From: Tomocerus qinae
Lineage: Eukaryota; Arthropoda; Collembola; Entomobryomorpha; Tomoceridae
Length of the DNA: 64,000 bases
Assembly (NCBI GenBank): GCA_020055645.1
Contig: JAECZT010000007.1
Location: 868,001 to 932,000 of the forward strand
Direction: 5' to 3'
The position numbers and the translations under genes are program-made. Below the pieces are notes generated by a model. The model was not told the DNA's origin. It saw only the letters and a list, made by a program, of their open reading frames with translations, and did no database searches. Below are positions 54,554-64,000 of the stretch, one piece after another. Every line of letters starts with the position of its first letter. Positions within the stretch are counted from its first letter, which is position 1.

Positions 54554-54733
54554 ATGGAAATACCACCAATATGGCCTTTTTGGACCGGTTTTGTCATAAT
54601 GATCGTTATTCAGTTGATTTTGGAACGTGCTCCCAACGCTTATCTCATAGTAGCCCAGCTCGCTATGTTAGTTGTTACAACGCTAGCGATGGTTATCGTA
54701 ACTGGTTTAATTATCGTTCAGCTACTATCGTAA
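54554..54733 (+). CDS. 59-residue two-helix hydrophobic membrane mini-protein
   Basis: A short frame from the ATG at 54554 (after CCCCCAAA) to the TAA at 54731-54733, 75 nt after dUTPase and ahead of gag. The product is extremely hydrophobic: WPFWTGFVIMIVIQLIL (residues 7-23), a short polar turn (ERAPN), then a second span from about residue 30 to 58 (LIVAQLAMLVV ... GLIIVQLL). That gives a hairpin membrane topology like small viral membrane proteins or viroporins, although no such function is shown. A frame at 54571-54762 in another phase is its shadow. It shares the frame of dUTPase and gag. It could be a chance ORF, but the clean amphipathic-free hydrophobicity over its full length argues against that. 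Confidence 0.5.
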   Translation: MEIPPIWPFWTGFVIMIVIQLILERAPNAYLIVAQLAMLVVTTLAMVIVTGLIIVQLLS

Positions 54734-54814
54734 GCAAAAATTGTGCAGTGAAAGACAATTAAAAGAGATATCATTGAATAAGTGAAAAGAAAGGAAATCA
54801 ATCTCTCAGAGGCA

Positions 54815-56782
54815 ATGTCAAGTGCAGGTAGATCGAGAAGCCGAACCCCAAAGGGAAGCTTGACTACCCCTCAAGTTCCTAGCAGTAAAATCACCAAAAG
54901 GAGAGGGAAGTCAGTCCGTGCGAGACCCACAGGAAAAAGTCTAGTTCCCCCTACATCAGAACAAGTTGAAGGAGTTGGGGAAGACCAGGAGGAGGTCCCC
55001 AATACAAGAGACACTAATTCGTCCATAGACGAGCATCATCGCTCCGCTTTGAGGAGTGAAGGCGTTTACTTTCGGGATGAACGTGTGAGTGCAGGGGAAG
55101 GCCAAAGGAAAGGCCCCCTGAGGGAACCAATAGCGTCTACCAGCACAGCTACCAGAGACGCTCCCGTTTTCACAAGAAAAACTTTATTTGTTCCTCCTAG
55201 AGGAGATGAAGAGGAGGAAACTTCAGAACATCATGATACCGACGAGGAGCCCCAGAGGTCCAATGCATCTAGCCCTGCGTCAGAACACGAACGGACAGTG
55301 GTGTCCCATGATTCCGCTGAAAATGGCGAAGGTGCCATCGAGAATCTGAGAGCCAAGCTCCAGAAGGATGCCGAAGAAATGGAGAGGAAGAAGATAAAGG
55401 TGATGGCAGAATTGCAAGAAGTGATGAAGTTGAAAGATGAAATGCTGGCCGTGAGGGACCGCATGAAGGCTGACCAAGACAGGAGAAGGGAGGCAGATCG
55501 GGCCCAGCAGCGCCCAATAGTAGATTCGCAACCAGCCCGAAATGTCTCGCTACCCAGACACAACATTGAGGATATTAGAGTAGAACTAAGAGATCTGCTT
55601 CGCCAGCCTAACTCAATGAGTGTCGATAGGGATCTAGATAGATCCGCCATTGGGAGTAGCATCCAAACCGAAGGAGGAAGGAGTAGGACAGGCCTATCCT
55701 TCGGGGTAGGAGAGGCCGAAATCAGACCGGCCCAATACGTATCCGTCCCAACGTATGGGGTTAACATCTTACAATCCTTCCAAACGATGTTCCTCGGGGA
55801 AAGCAGAGAGCCTGGACAGGCCAAAGAATTCATACGAAGGTACGAGGCTATGACATCGGCAATGACAGGAGCTGAGAAGAAAAAGCATTTCGCATCAGTC
55901 TTGGGTGGTACTGCATTCATGTGGCTTGAGTTAATGATTGTTCGTGCCAACGAAGGCAAGATCTTCGATGAAGATCGTCATCGGATCCTGAGTTATGAAG
56001 GGATGAGCTGGAAACAGCTAAAAGCGGAGTTTCTGTTGGAATTCGACCGAAATAATGCCCAAGCTTTCATCGTCCTACAGATGAAGCCAGACGAGTCAGC
56101 CTCAAACTTTTTCATACGAATTAACAGCAGTCATGCTGAGGCGGGAAATCCACTTAGCGAAGAAATGTTGATTCACCAGATAGTGGAGAAGCTCAACGAT
56201 TACTACCATGAAAGAGTAGCCAATAAAAGCTTCTCTGACTTGGAAAGCTTGAGAAGAAAGCTTGGTGAATTGGATGCCGGAAGACAAGCAATCAACAGAA
56301 AGAAAGCACAAACTGAGAAAAGCGGCACGAAGAGGGTAGCCGTTATTAACGACGCAGACTCAGGACCCTCGCCAGCCAAAATTGCAGCGCTAATAGGAAA
56401 AGAAATGGATAAAAAACTCGACGACAGATTCAAAAAGTTTCAGAAATCTTTTAAAGATAACAAGGGCCAAGATAGGCGAAACGACAATGAATACCGTCAA
56501 CGGGATAACAGGCAGAATTCCACACGAGGATTCCACTCCTTTAATCGTGGGAGAGGCAGAGGAAGACCTCAACCAAACAGATATGACCCCAGGCAAAACA
56601 ACGGACAAAGATGTTATTGCTGTAATCGTCTAGGCCATTTTCAAAATGAATGTTGGTATCTCCACGGTTTTCCACCAGGGAGACAGGCTGGTCGACAGTT
56701 TAATCCGAGAGGGAACCAGAGAAAGAACGGACACACTCCAATAATCCCAGAAGAAAAGCAGGAAAACCGAACAGCACAGTGA
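54815..56782 (+). CDS. gag: Ty3/Gypsy-like gag of the dUTPase retroelement
   Basis: I take the ATG at 54815 (MSSAGRSRSR); the open frame itself begins at a GTG at 54782. About 655 codons. The N-terminus is basic and Ser/Arg-rich, then acidic. A predicted coiled coil spans about residues 180-245 (NLRAKLQKDAEEMERKK ... ELQEVMKLKDEML). A Ty3-like capsid follows, about 310-500 (FLGESREPGQAKEFIRRYE ... MKPDESASNFFIRI). An Arg/Gly/Gln/Asn-rich region leads to one zinc knuckle, CYCCNRLGHFQNEC, near 600. The stop at 56780-56782 lies within a 79-nt overlap with pol, which is in the -1 frame, so frameshifting would give Gag-Pol. Confidence 0.9.
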   Translation: MSSAGRSRSRTPKGSLTTPQVPSSKITKRRGKSVRARPTGKSLVPPTSEQVEGVGEDQEEVPNTRDTNSSIDEHHRSALRSEGVYFRDERVSAGEGQRKGPLREPIASTSTATRDAPVFTRKTLFVPPRGDEEEETSEHHDTDEEPQRSNASSPASEHERTVVSHDSAENGEGAIENLRAKLQKDAEEMERKKIKVMAELQEVMKLKDEMLAVRDRMKADQDRRREADRAQQRPIVDSQPARNVSLPRHNIEDIRVELRDLLRQPNSMSVDRDLDRSAIGSSIQTEGGRSRTGLSFGVGEAEIRPAQYVSVPTYGVNILQSFQTMFLGESREPGQAKEFIRRYEAMTSAMTGAEKKKHFASVLGGTAFMWLELMIVRANEGKIFDEDRHRILSYEGMSWKQLKAEFLLEFDRNNAQAFIVLQMKPDESASNFFIRINSSHAEAGNPLSEEMLIHQIVEKLNDYYHERVANKSFSDLESLRRKLGELDAGRQAINRKKAQTEKSGTKRVAVINDADSGPSPAKIAALIGKEMDKKLDDRFKKFQKSFKDNKGQDRRNDNEYRQRDNRQNSTRGFHSFNRGRGRGRPQPNRYDPRQNNGQRCYCCNRLGHFQNECWYLHGFPPGRQAGRQFNPRGNQRKNGHTPIIPEEKQENRTAQ

Positions 56783-59700
56783 ACTCTGGGGAAAGTCACT
56801 GTGTAGAAGAACAGAGAAAAAGAATCCCCGTGAAATACGAAGAAGAAGATGACAAAATACACACAATAAATTTAAATGGCAGTGGCCAACAATTATATGT
56901 TATGATAAAAATAGACGGAATCGAGGCACAATGCATGGCTGATTCCGGTGCTGGTGTTAGCATTATACATAGTGGATTAATAAGGGACTTCAGTGACGTT
57001 GTTTCTTCCAAAAGGAGAATAAACAGCGCCACTTCAGACCCACTAGTTGTAATTGGAAGAAAGAAATTCAACCTAATCTTAGCCAACATAGAGATGTGTG
57101 AAATACTCCACGTAGTAGAAAATGTCCCCCCGGGGCTAATAATTATTGGTTTCAATATCCTAAGTAAATATGGCTGTTGGTTGGATTGTGGAAGAAGAAA
57201 CATCTGGTGTGAGGGACAATGGTTTGAAGCCAGTCCTCGACCAATGGATGTAGATAATGCAACGGAAATGTTGAAATATATGAAAAGCCAACCTCAGCGT
57301 TCTAATCAGAATGAACTGAGGACTGTAAATATTGATGAATGTTATGAAATGAATTGGAAATCTAAGAATGAGCGGGCAGGATGTGGAATGGACGTAAGAG
57401 ATAAGGCGACCTCTGAGTTCGGTTCACGTCGTGAATCGGGACAAGTTGGCCCAAAAGCAACCTCTGAGCTTGATTCACCTGGTGGAACGAGACAAGTTGG
57501 CTGTAAAGAAAGGACCTCTGAGCTCCGGTCTTCCACCAAGCCGAGACAAGTCTTATGTGAAATGGAAAGTACGACCTCTGGACCACCGAAAGGTGTTGTC
57601 CAAGTCGGTTGGAAGAGAGCCCATGAAGTCACCATGGATAAAAGTATTCCGAGTGACGGTGCATGCAATCGCGCCAAAGAGGCTCGGAAGGGTGGGTCAT
57701 CACGAGGCAAAGCATACGGAATCCATAGGGACGCATGTTCGTGCGTTAAGAATATGGAAGACGTTCCCGTGAATGACCGTAGTGACAATAGTACTTGTAC
57801 GTTGCATGCATGCATTTGTAAGCAATCAACAAGGTTGGGAGTCATACGCAAATGTGCCCAAATGTCATCACGTGAGTACGACACTGATAAGGAGCATTGG
57901 AGTCGGGAAGGTTTGGCCAACCAACCTGATTCGGAAACTCCCATCGGTCGCACTCATAATTACGAAGGAATTGGTCACTCCCCGGTTGGAAAAATGGCAG
58001 AAAAGTCGTCTAGATGCCGAATTACTCACCTCACTGATGGTGTAGGCGAGGTTGTAAATACCGGTGAAAAAGACTCTCACAGTAATAAGAATACGAACGG
58101 GCAGACGTGCAGTTCGGGAATCCATGACAAAAACCCATCCGCCGCAAAAAATATTGACAATCTAAATACGTGCAATGAGGAGAATGATAGTGAGCAATAT
58201 TATCATTGCACGGGAAACGGATGCTCACCCGTGGAAAAACAAAATGAAAACTCGTTTGCAGACACGGCATCAGAGGTGTTCTGTTGTGGACACGATTGCC
58301 CAATGCAAGCTGAGGGAGAAGAGATATGGAAAGAAATGTACGAGCTAGAAGTAGCCGACAGCAAATTGACAAGTGAAGATGAGTTTGTCAAAGAAACTAT
58401 AGAAAATGTAAATAATTTAATGGAAGAAAAATATGAAGAGCATGATATATATGGTCTGATGAAAATCAGTGAAAGCGTGGTATTACCACCACACACACTT
58501 TCACTGGTGCCTGTGGAGTATGTAAATAAAACCAAGAATAATCCCAATAACTTATTCGTTCCATGGGAAGAAGTACAGGTCACTCACGGAATTTATATCC
58601 TGAGTCACCTTGTGAGCCCGGATACGGTTGGGATGATGATTTTCAACCTTACTGATAATCCGACCCGCCTTGATAAAAGTTTAAGATTGGGTCATGTGGA
58701 ACCACTGACCGAGATAAATGAGCATGTAAATAATGTGAATACCTTAGGTATATTAGAAAGTGAGGCGTTCGATATCAATAAATTTGATATAAACCCTGAA
58801 GCTCCTGAGAGTGATAGAGAAGAAACAAAAAGGATCCTTAATGAGTTCCAAGAATGTTTTGCTTTTACGAACTCCCAACTTGGGTGTACGTCGACGGTGT
58901 CCCATTCGATCGACACCGGCGACCACCCGCCTGTGAGGGAAAAGCTTAGGCCCAGGCATTCTCAGGCAGAGAAGGAAATAATTAGAAAGCAGGTAGCAGA
59001 AATGCTAGCTTGCGGAGTGATAGAAAGGGCATATAGTCCTTACTGTGCGAATGTAGTCTTAGCACCAAAACCGGACGGCAGTCTCAGGTTTTGCATAGAC
59101 TATAGAAAATTAAACAACCTAACCACCTTCCACAGTTACCCTATCCCACGCATTGACGAAGTTATCGAGTCAATGACGGGTAGTGGTTCATTTAGCCCGC
59201 TAGACGCCGTGTCCGGCTTCTGGCAAGTAAAAATGAATACAAAAGACGGTTCCCACTTGAAAACTTGCTTCATTACAGAAGACGGCAGCTTCGTATGGAC
59301 GCGAATGCCGTTTGGGTTCAAAAATAGCCCCATGACCTTTGCACTATTAGTAGACTTAATGTTTGCAGACATGCGACATTTAGTGGCCTACTACATAGAT
59401 GACTTAACGGTTCATGGAAAAGATCATAAACAAAACAACTAGCGACTTGTCTTAGTCTTAAAGCGACTAAAAGAGCACAATGTAAAACTAAAGGCACAAA
59501 AATGCAAATTTCTGTACGAGGAAATAGAAATGTTAGGATTTGTAGTAAACGGACAGGGTGTAAAACCCAACCCGAAAAGAGTTGAGAGCATTGAAAAAAT
59601 GCCCATTCCAGACACTCTAAAGAAATTAAGATCATTTCTCGGAATGATAAATTTCTACAGAAAGTTCATACCTAAACTAGCTTTCTTCGCAAAGCCTCTG

Positions 59701-61875
59701 TATGAGTTACTTAAGAAGTCAGAAAGTACCTTGTACTGGACTTCCGAGCAACAAAATAGTTTCGAAAAGCTCAAAGAAGCTCTAGTAACTGCAACTTTAC
59801 TAGAACACTTCAGACCCGACCGTGCCATCGAGATACACACGGACGCATGTGACTATGCTGTCGCAGGTGTATTGGTACAGGTCGAAACTTTTCTAACTGA
59901 GAAAGGACGAAATAAGAGGAAAGAAATCCCCATACACTATATTAGTAGAACATTGGTAGGGAATGAGCTCAAATGGTCCATCCCCGAGAAAGAAGCTCTG
60001 GCTTTAATGTTCTCACTCGATTGTTTCAGACCATACGTGGCGCTAAAACCCTTTATCATAAGAGCAGACCACATAGCTCTGACATATTTACAAAACCTGA
60101 AAGACCCCGTAAAAACAAGAATTGGTAGGTGGGCTTTAAAACTGCAGGAATTCACCTGTCAGATTGTCCACCGTGCCGGAAAGAATAATGTCATTCCGGA
60201 TGCGTTCAGTAGAAATCCTTTTGAAAAACCGTTATCAGCTTCACATGTGACAGATTTAGTTACCTTCTGTTTATCTGTCGAGGAAAAGGATGCTGACATA
60301 AGCAAAGTCCATGCATTATCTGAAAAATTGGAAAAGGGACAGCAGATAACGGAGGATGAGTGCGTATTAAACAAAGAGGATGCATTGTTATCCGCATCTG
60401 AAGTAGGCATCAATTTTGGTCAGCTACAATTCTCTGATGAGTATTGTAGAGAGATAATAAATAACTTGGATTGTCATCCAGACTTTGCACTGGACAATGG
60501 TTTACTATGGCATACAAAGAATGGCATCAGCAGGGTTGTCGTACCCGTTGCTTTGAGAGGCTTAGTTCTAGAATTATATCATGCATCTAAGTTTGCCGGC
60601 CATTTCGGTCATCAGAAAACTTTGGCGAGATTAAGTCAGAGATTCTTTTGGCCCGGCATGACAACGCAAGCAAAAGACTATATAGATAAAAGCCTAAAGT
60701 GTAGGTTGCACAAAGTCCCACTCAGGAAACGTCATGGCTTATTAAAACCCATAGATCCAACACTAGGCGGAAAACTAATGAAGCCAGGGAGCTTCTGGGC
60801 TATCGATTTGCTGGGTCCTTACCCTCAAACCGAAAATAACATGCGATATGTCATCGTCAGTACATGCATGTTAAGCAGATACGTTGTTTGTGGTACTGTG
60901 CAATCTACCTCAGCCACAGAGGTTGCTGAATTCATATTGGATAGGATCATTCAGTACTTTGGGGCATTCAAAATCCTTTTAACGGATAATGCCACCTGCT
61001 TTAGGTCCAAGCTGATGTTATGTCTTTCAGAGACATTCCAGTTTGAGCATAAATTCTGTCAGAGTTATGCACATAACATCATAGGCAGTGTCGAGAGGAT
61101 GAATAAGACTCTCGCTGAACTCATTGGTAAGCAGATCGAGGATTACGGTGAGTTCAGAGACTGGCCAAAGATATTACCAACAAGTGTAATGGCCTATATC
61201 TCTGCCGTGCATAGCTCTCTGCTGGAATCGCCCTCGTTTTTAATGTTCGGCCGGGACATTGACTTTCCAGTTGATGTCATGATCGATCTTCCAACTCGAT
61301 CTTTGGCCGCTGATTCATTTCTTGCAAGGTATAAAAAGGGAATGCAAGCTGCTCGAGAGAATTTAATCGTCTCGCAGCAACGTGCTAGAAAGTACTTCAA
61401 CAGAAATAGAAAAGAGTGTAAGTTAAGAATTGGCGACGAAGTGTTGTACGAAGTACCAATCAGGAAGAAGGGCGAACCTGATAAATTGCAAAATAAATTC
61501 AGGGGCCCGTACCTTATTACTCATAAGTTAGGAGATCTAACTTATGTGATTAAGCTGATTGGGAACGAAAACGCAAAGCCAATTATAGCTAGCGCTAGAC
61601 TCTTACACTTCTTTAAAGAAGGATATATAGAAGACCCTGCCGAAATTGTCGAAGAAAAGGAGCATGACGTAAGTCCAAAACTAAACGATAAACCAGAAGG
61701 GCAGGTTGATAAAGATACAATCAATATACAGAACATCCCTGGCGAACCCGAAGGTGTTCGTAGGTCGTCACGAATAAGAGAAAGAAAGTTAAAGCGCGTT
61801 TCTTTATTACAGGTTCCCTGTAAAGATGAGTTTGGTGATGTGTGGACTATTGCTAGTCCACACCACTATGTCTAA
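56704..61875 (+). CDS. pol: pol: protease, RT, RNase H, integrase, with one in-frame TAG
   Basis: The frame opens at 56704 and is broken only by TAG at 59440-59442, then runs to 61875. Protease: MADSGAGVSIIH near 56938. A long linker of about 400 codons follows, Cys- and Ser-rich, with SE...RQVG repeats. RT: KPDGSLRFCIDYRKLNN, SPLDAVSGFWQVKM, MPFGFKNSPMTF and the catalytic YYIDDL near 59394, 15 codons before the TAG. After it come the RT thumb (LRSFLGMINFYRKFIP), RNase H (IEIHTDACDYAVAGVL) and the integrase zinc region (HASKFAGHFGHQ ... KCRLHKV; the usual last Cys is His here). The integrase core reads WAIDLLGP, LLTDNATCF and GSVERMNKTL (D, D, E). The nonsense codon presumably disables this copy unless it is read through. 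Confidence 0.92.
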
Positions 61876-61937
61876 GGCGTCTATGTCGACGGAAATTTCT
61901 TTGTGAAAGGAGAACGAGGAATTCAGGGCTTTTATAA

Positions 61938-62633
61938 CACCACTCCTCTGGAACCAACGCAACAGAAAAATCTGTAAATAATAATATTGAGATAGTGGAA
62001 TTGAGTCCCCCAAATGTAAATAGAAATGTAAATAATAGCTCAGATAGGAGTGAGGAATTGCAATTTTCTACGAAAACTTGTAACTGTTCGGAATACGGGC
62101 AGACCGACACAAATATAATTTTGTCTCGGTATGTAAATAGGACGATGGATCTCATTAAAGATTTCCATCGTAAGTCTACCTCAGGAGAGAACAGACTTTG
62201 TACAGAGGAAGCAGCCATCCTTCCGTTTTATATAATCGGTGGATGGGCTGCATCTCTAGGGTATGCATATGGGATCTCACGAGGATTCCATAAAGGCCTT
62301 AGATTTAATAATGTAATTAGTAAAACCCTAATAATTTTGGAAACTTTAGATAATATACAGGGGACCAGGGCAAGGCCTGTATTTGACTTCAATCATAATG
62401 TAGACATACCTGCCACTGTAAATATAGGACCAACGGATATTAGGCTTAACACCACCGTGCAAATAGGCCCAAAAGAGATTTTCCCTAAAATAAGGTGCAG
62501 GAGGTGGCTAGGCCCTTTGGCTGTAATCTTAATAGTCATTGTTAAAATCATTATGGTATTTCTTCTATGTTCATGCTGCTGTTGTAGAAAGAGAAATAAT
62601 AACAGAATGTCAAGGGAGCTAGACACTCTGTAA
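61938..62633 (+). CDS. Env-like membrane ORF
   Basis: The frame is open from 61938 but has no ATG until about 62144 (MDLIKDF), so it is probably translated from a spliced mRNA or has lost its start. It shows candidate N-glycosylation sites (NATE, NNSS, NRT), a central hydrophobic Gly/Ala/Tyr-rich segment (AAILPFYIIGGWAASLGY) and a C-terminal transmembrane helix (LAVILIVIVKIIMVFLL) followed by a Cys cluster and a basic tail. It occupies the env position after pol. It is only about 230 codons, much shorter than a normal insect errantivirus Env. It is therefore either a reduced envelope-like protein or a remnant. Confidence 0.55.
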   Translation, partial: HHSSGTNATEKSVNNNIEIVELSPPNVNRNVNNSSDRSEELQFSTKTCNCSEYGQTDTNIILSRYVNRTMDLIKDFHRKSTSGENRLCTEEAAILPFYIIGGWAASLGYAYGISRGFHKGLRFNNVISKTLIILETLDNIQGTRARPVFDFNHNVDIPATVNIGPTDIRLNTTVQIGPKEIFPKIRCRRWLGPLAVILIVIVKIIMVFLLCSCCCCRKRNNNRMSRELDTL

Positions 62634-62678
62634 ACCCTATGTAAATAAAAATGGTAACGTAGTAAAGTAGTAACTGAC

Positions 62679-62710
62679 GAGCCTGTAACGGGTAGCAAGT
62701 TACAGGGCTC
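62679..62710 (+). other. Stable RNA hairpin downstream of the env-like ORF
   Basis: GAGCCTGTAAC and GTTACAGGGCTC can pair with one bulged base around a 9-base loop (GGGTAGCAA). It lies 46 bp after the env-like stop and about 20 bp before AATAAA (62729-62734). It could be a 3' processing or RNA export element. Confidence 0.55.
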
Positions 62711-62734
62711 ATCACAAAGTAACGACTAAATAAA

Positions 62735-64000
62735 ATATAATATTAAACATAATCTCTAAGTAATCTCTTCTTACTCTTTTCTTATTCTTCTCATCTATTT
62801 TCTAAGCTAGAATACAGATCAGTAGAAACGGTATTCTCTGATCCAAAAAATCATATATCACAATATTTTAACAACACACATTGCTTTGCAAGAGAAGGCC
62901 GAGGCCGACTCTATATAGGTCGTCTTGATGTAACGGCATTTCTGAATAGAACAGACAGGTTACAAAATTGTACAAAAACAATTCATGTCAGGGATGACGA
63001 TCTTTAACATTGTCTTAACAATGTGCTCCACATTCACATGGTTAACCTCCGCCGGACATAGTCCCGACGGACCACAAAATAGTATCATGATATTCATTTC
63101 TGAGTCATCCGCTGAACATGTTCCGTTTCGTTCAGCATAAACTCTCAATGCATCTCAGATACTGGATGTGAGTGTACGGCTTGAAAAATTTTGCTTTTGG
63201 CGAAGGAAAACAATTTTTATAAAATACCCATCATTCCAAATATCCCATTTTCCCCGTGACCTTTGAGTGCCAATTACTGTAAGATTAGACCAATTCCGAA
63301 TAATTATGGTGGCTTGTGAGGTGCGGCTCGGGTCACGAACCTAATTCCTTAAAATTCCATCCAAATGCCCATTTTGTCACCCTAAGAAACTGTAACGTTT
63401 CAGAACTTAAACAAGAAGTCCCCGACTCTAATAATATAATATCTCTAATCTCTAATAATATCTCTAATAATAAAGAGTAAGTAAGTTTATAATTAAGCAA
63501 AATTCTGGTACACACCTGATACAGATATAGTAGTGACCATAAAACAGATAACATCGAGCATCGAATCAAACTACATAAAAACATACTAGCATAAGTCGTC
63601 CTGGTCATACTCCCACACTGGCTACATAGCCGCGCTGCGGGGCTTAGATTGGGGACGCCTCATCGAGTTTCTCGGGGCGAAGTAAGCCATGGCGTGTTGG
63701 AGTGTGAACTCGTTACTCGGTTTGTGGCGAGCACCAGTGGTGCAGGCAACAAACATCTTTATAATTCACATAATTTTCATAATATCTGCGATAGAATACA
63801 TGGTACGTACTTCATCCATAATTTAAATAACTCAAAAGGTGCAATGCATTGCGAATAAAAATATTAAATAAACCATAGCGCGCCGAAAATCAGATAAGAA
63901 AGGAAAAATATAACTTATCCAATTAAAATTTGATTTACCTATCTTGTCGCCCATATCTTGAGGCGATTCAATGAGATAACCTGTATTTGTAAAGGTTCAG
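62735..64000. other. Unique sequence to the end of the window, nothing recognised
   Basis: AT-rich with a short (ATCTCTAATAAT)n-like stretch near 63430-63475. The frames at 63333-63608 (minus) and 63649-63858 (plus) show no family features. I could not identify a 3' LTR here. Confidence 0.4.

Larger units (their letters stand above)
52585..62735 (+). mobile_element. Ty3/Gypsy-like retroelement with dUTPase, small membrane ORF and env-like ORF
   Basis: Order on the plus strand: primer-binding site (52920), leader with three hairpin motifs, dUTPase (54053), a two-helix mini-ORF (54554), gag (54815), pol with protease, RT, RNase H and integrase (56704-61875), an env-like membrane ORF (61938-62633), a 3' hairpin and AATAAA. 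dUTPase, mini-ORF and gag are all in the same frame, separated by stops; pol is in the -1 frame. There is one nonsense codon in RT. Otherwise the long frames are intact, suggesting a fairly young copy. No 3' LTR was recognised. Confidence 0.8.

Noticed and set aside
55231-55959. 242-codon minus-strand ORF
   Set aside because: It is antisense to the gag gene at 54815-56782 and has no family features.
57342-57953. 203-codon minus-strand ORF
   Set aside because: It is antisense to the repetitive linker of pol.
52585-63200. A 3' LTR for the dUTPase retroelement
   Set aside because: I compared 62640-64000 with 52440-52920 by eye and found no matching block, so no 3' LTR is claimed.

Overview
The window looks like a transposon graveyard from an animal nuclear genome, most likely an arthropod. 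It is AT-rich and has no operons, ribosome-binding sites, tRNA or rRNA genes that I can see. Almost all recognisable coding sequence belongs to mobile elements of types common in arthropods: BEL/Pao and Ty3/Gypsy LTR retrotransposons, Helentron-type rolling-circle elements, and hAT-like or foldback DNA elements. The species call is inference only.

Layout. 1-3972 (minus): an uninterrupted 1,324-codon Helitron/Helentron frame running off the left edge. 4.7-7.8 kb: copies of a non-autonomous family ('family D' here) with inverted AGCTCGCCTGA ends, a hairpin end and a 40-bp tandem core; further copies lie near 18.9-20.9, 21.4, 25.9, 27.5, 33.0 and 42.5 kb. 7.8-9.9 kb: about 100 copies of a 21-bp minisatellite. 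9.9-11.1 and 18.2-18.7 kb: degenerate G-rich repeats split by an intact BEL/Pao retrotransposon (11522-18101; matching 502-bp LTRs, 5-bp target duplication, 1,783-codon gag-pol). 21.8-24.4 and 36.9-39.0 kb: two copies of a long-inverted-repeat hAT-like element in opposite orientation. 25.6-27.4 kb: a 1.8-kb inverted-repeat element. 27.9-30.1 kb: a broken BEL/Pao fragment butted against a DUF7869-like fragment. 31.2-32.8 kb: a decayed cysteine-rich repeat gene. 33.3-36.3 kb: a 20-bp minisatellite and nested palindromes. 39.4-39.7 kb (minus): a possible two-exon gene for a 53-residue protein. 40.2-46.9 kb (minus): a second, decayed Helentron with helicase, AP-endonuclease-like and Ulp1/C48 protease regions, split by a foldback transposon at 41389-43871.

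Right third. 49.3-52.4 kb carries gag and protease of a truncated Ty3/Gypsy-like element. About 52.6-62.7 kb is a second, nearly complete Ty3/Gypsy-like element in the order leader, dUTPase, a 59-codon two-helix membrane ORF too short for ordinary ORF cut-offs, gag, protease-RT-RNase H-integrase (one in-frame TAG in RT), and an env-like membrane ORF. A dUTPase ahead of gag, the tiny membrane ORF, and eleven sense-strand TGTAAATA (Pumilio-type) sites make this the most interesting system here. From about 62.8 kb to the end I recognise nothing.
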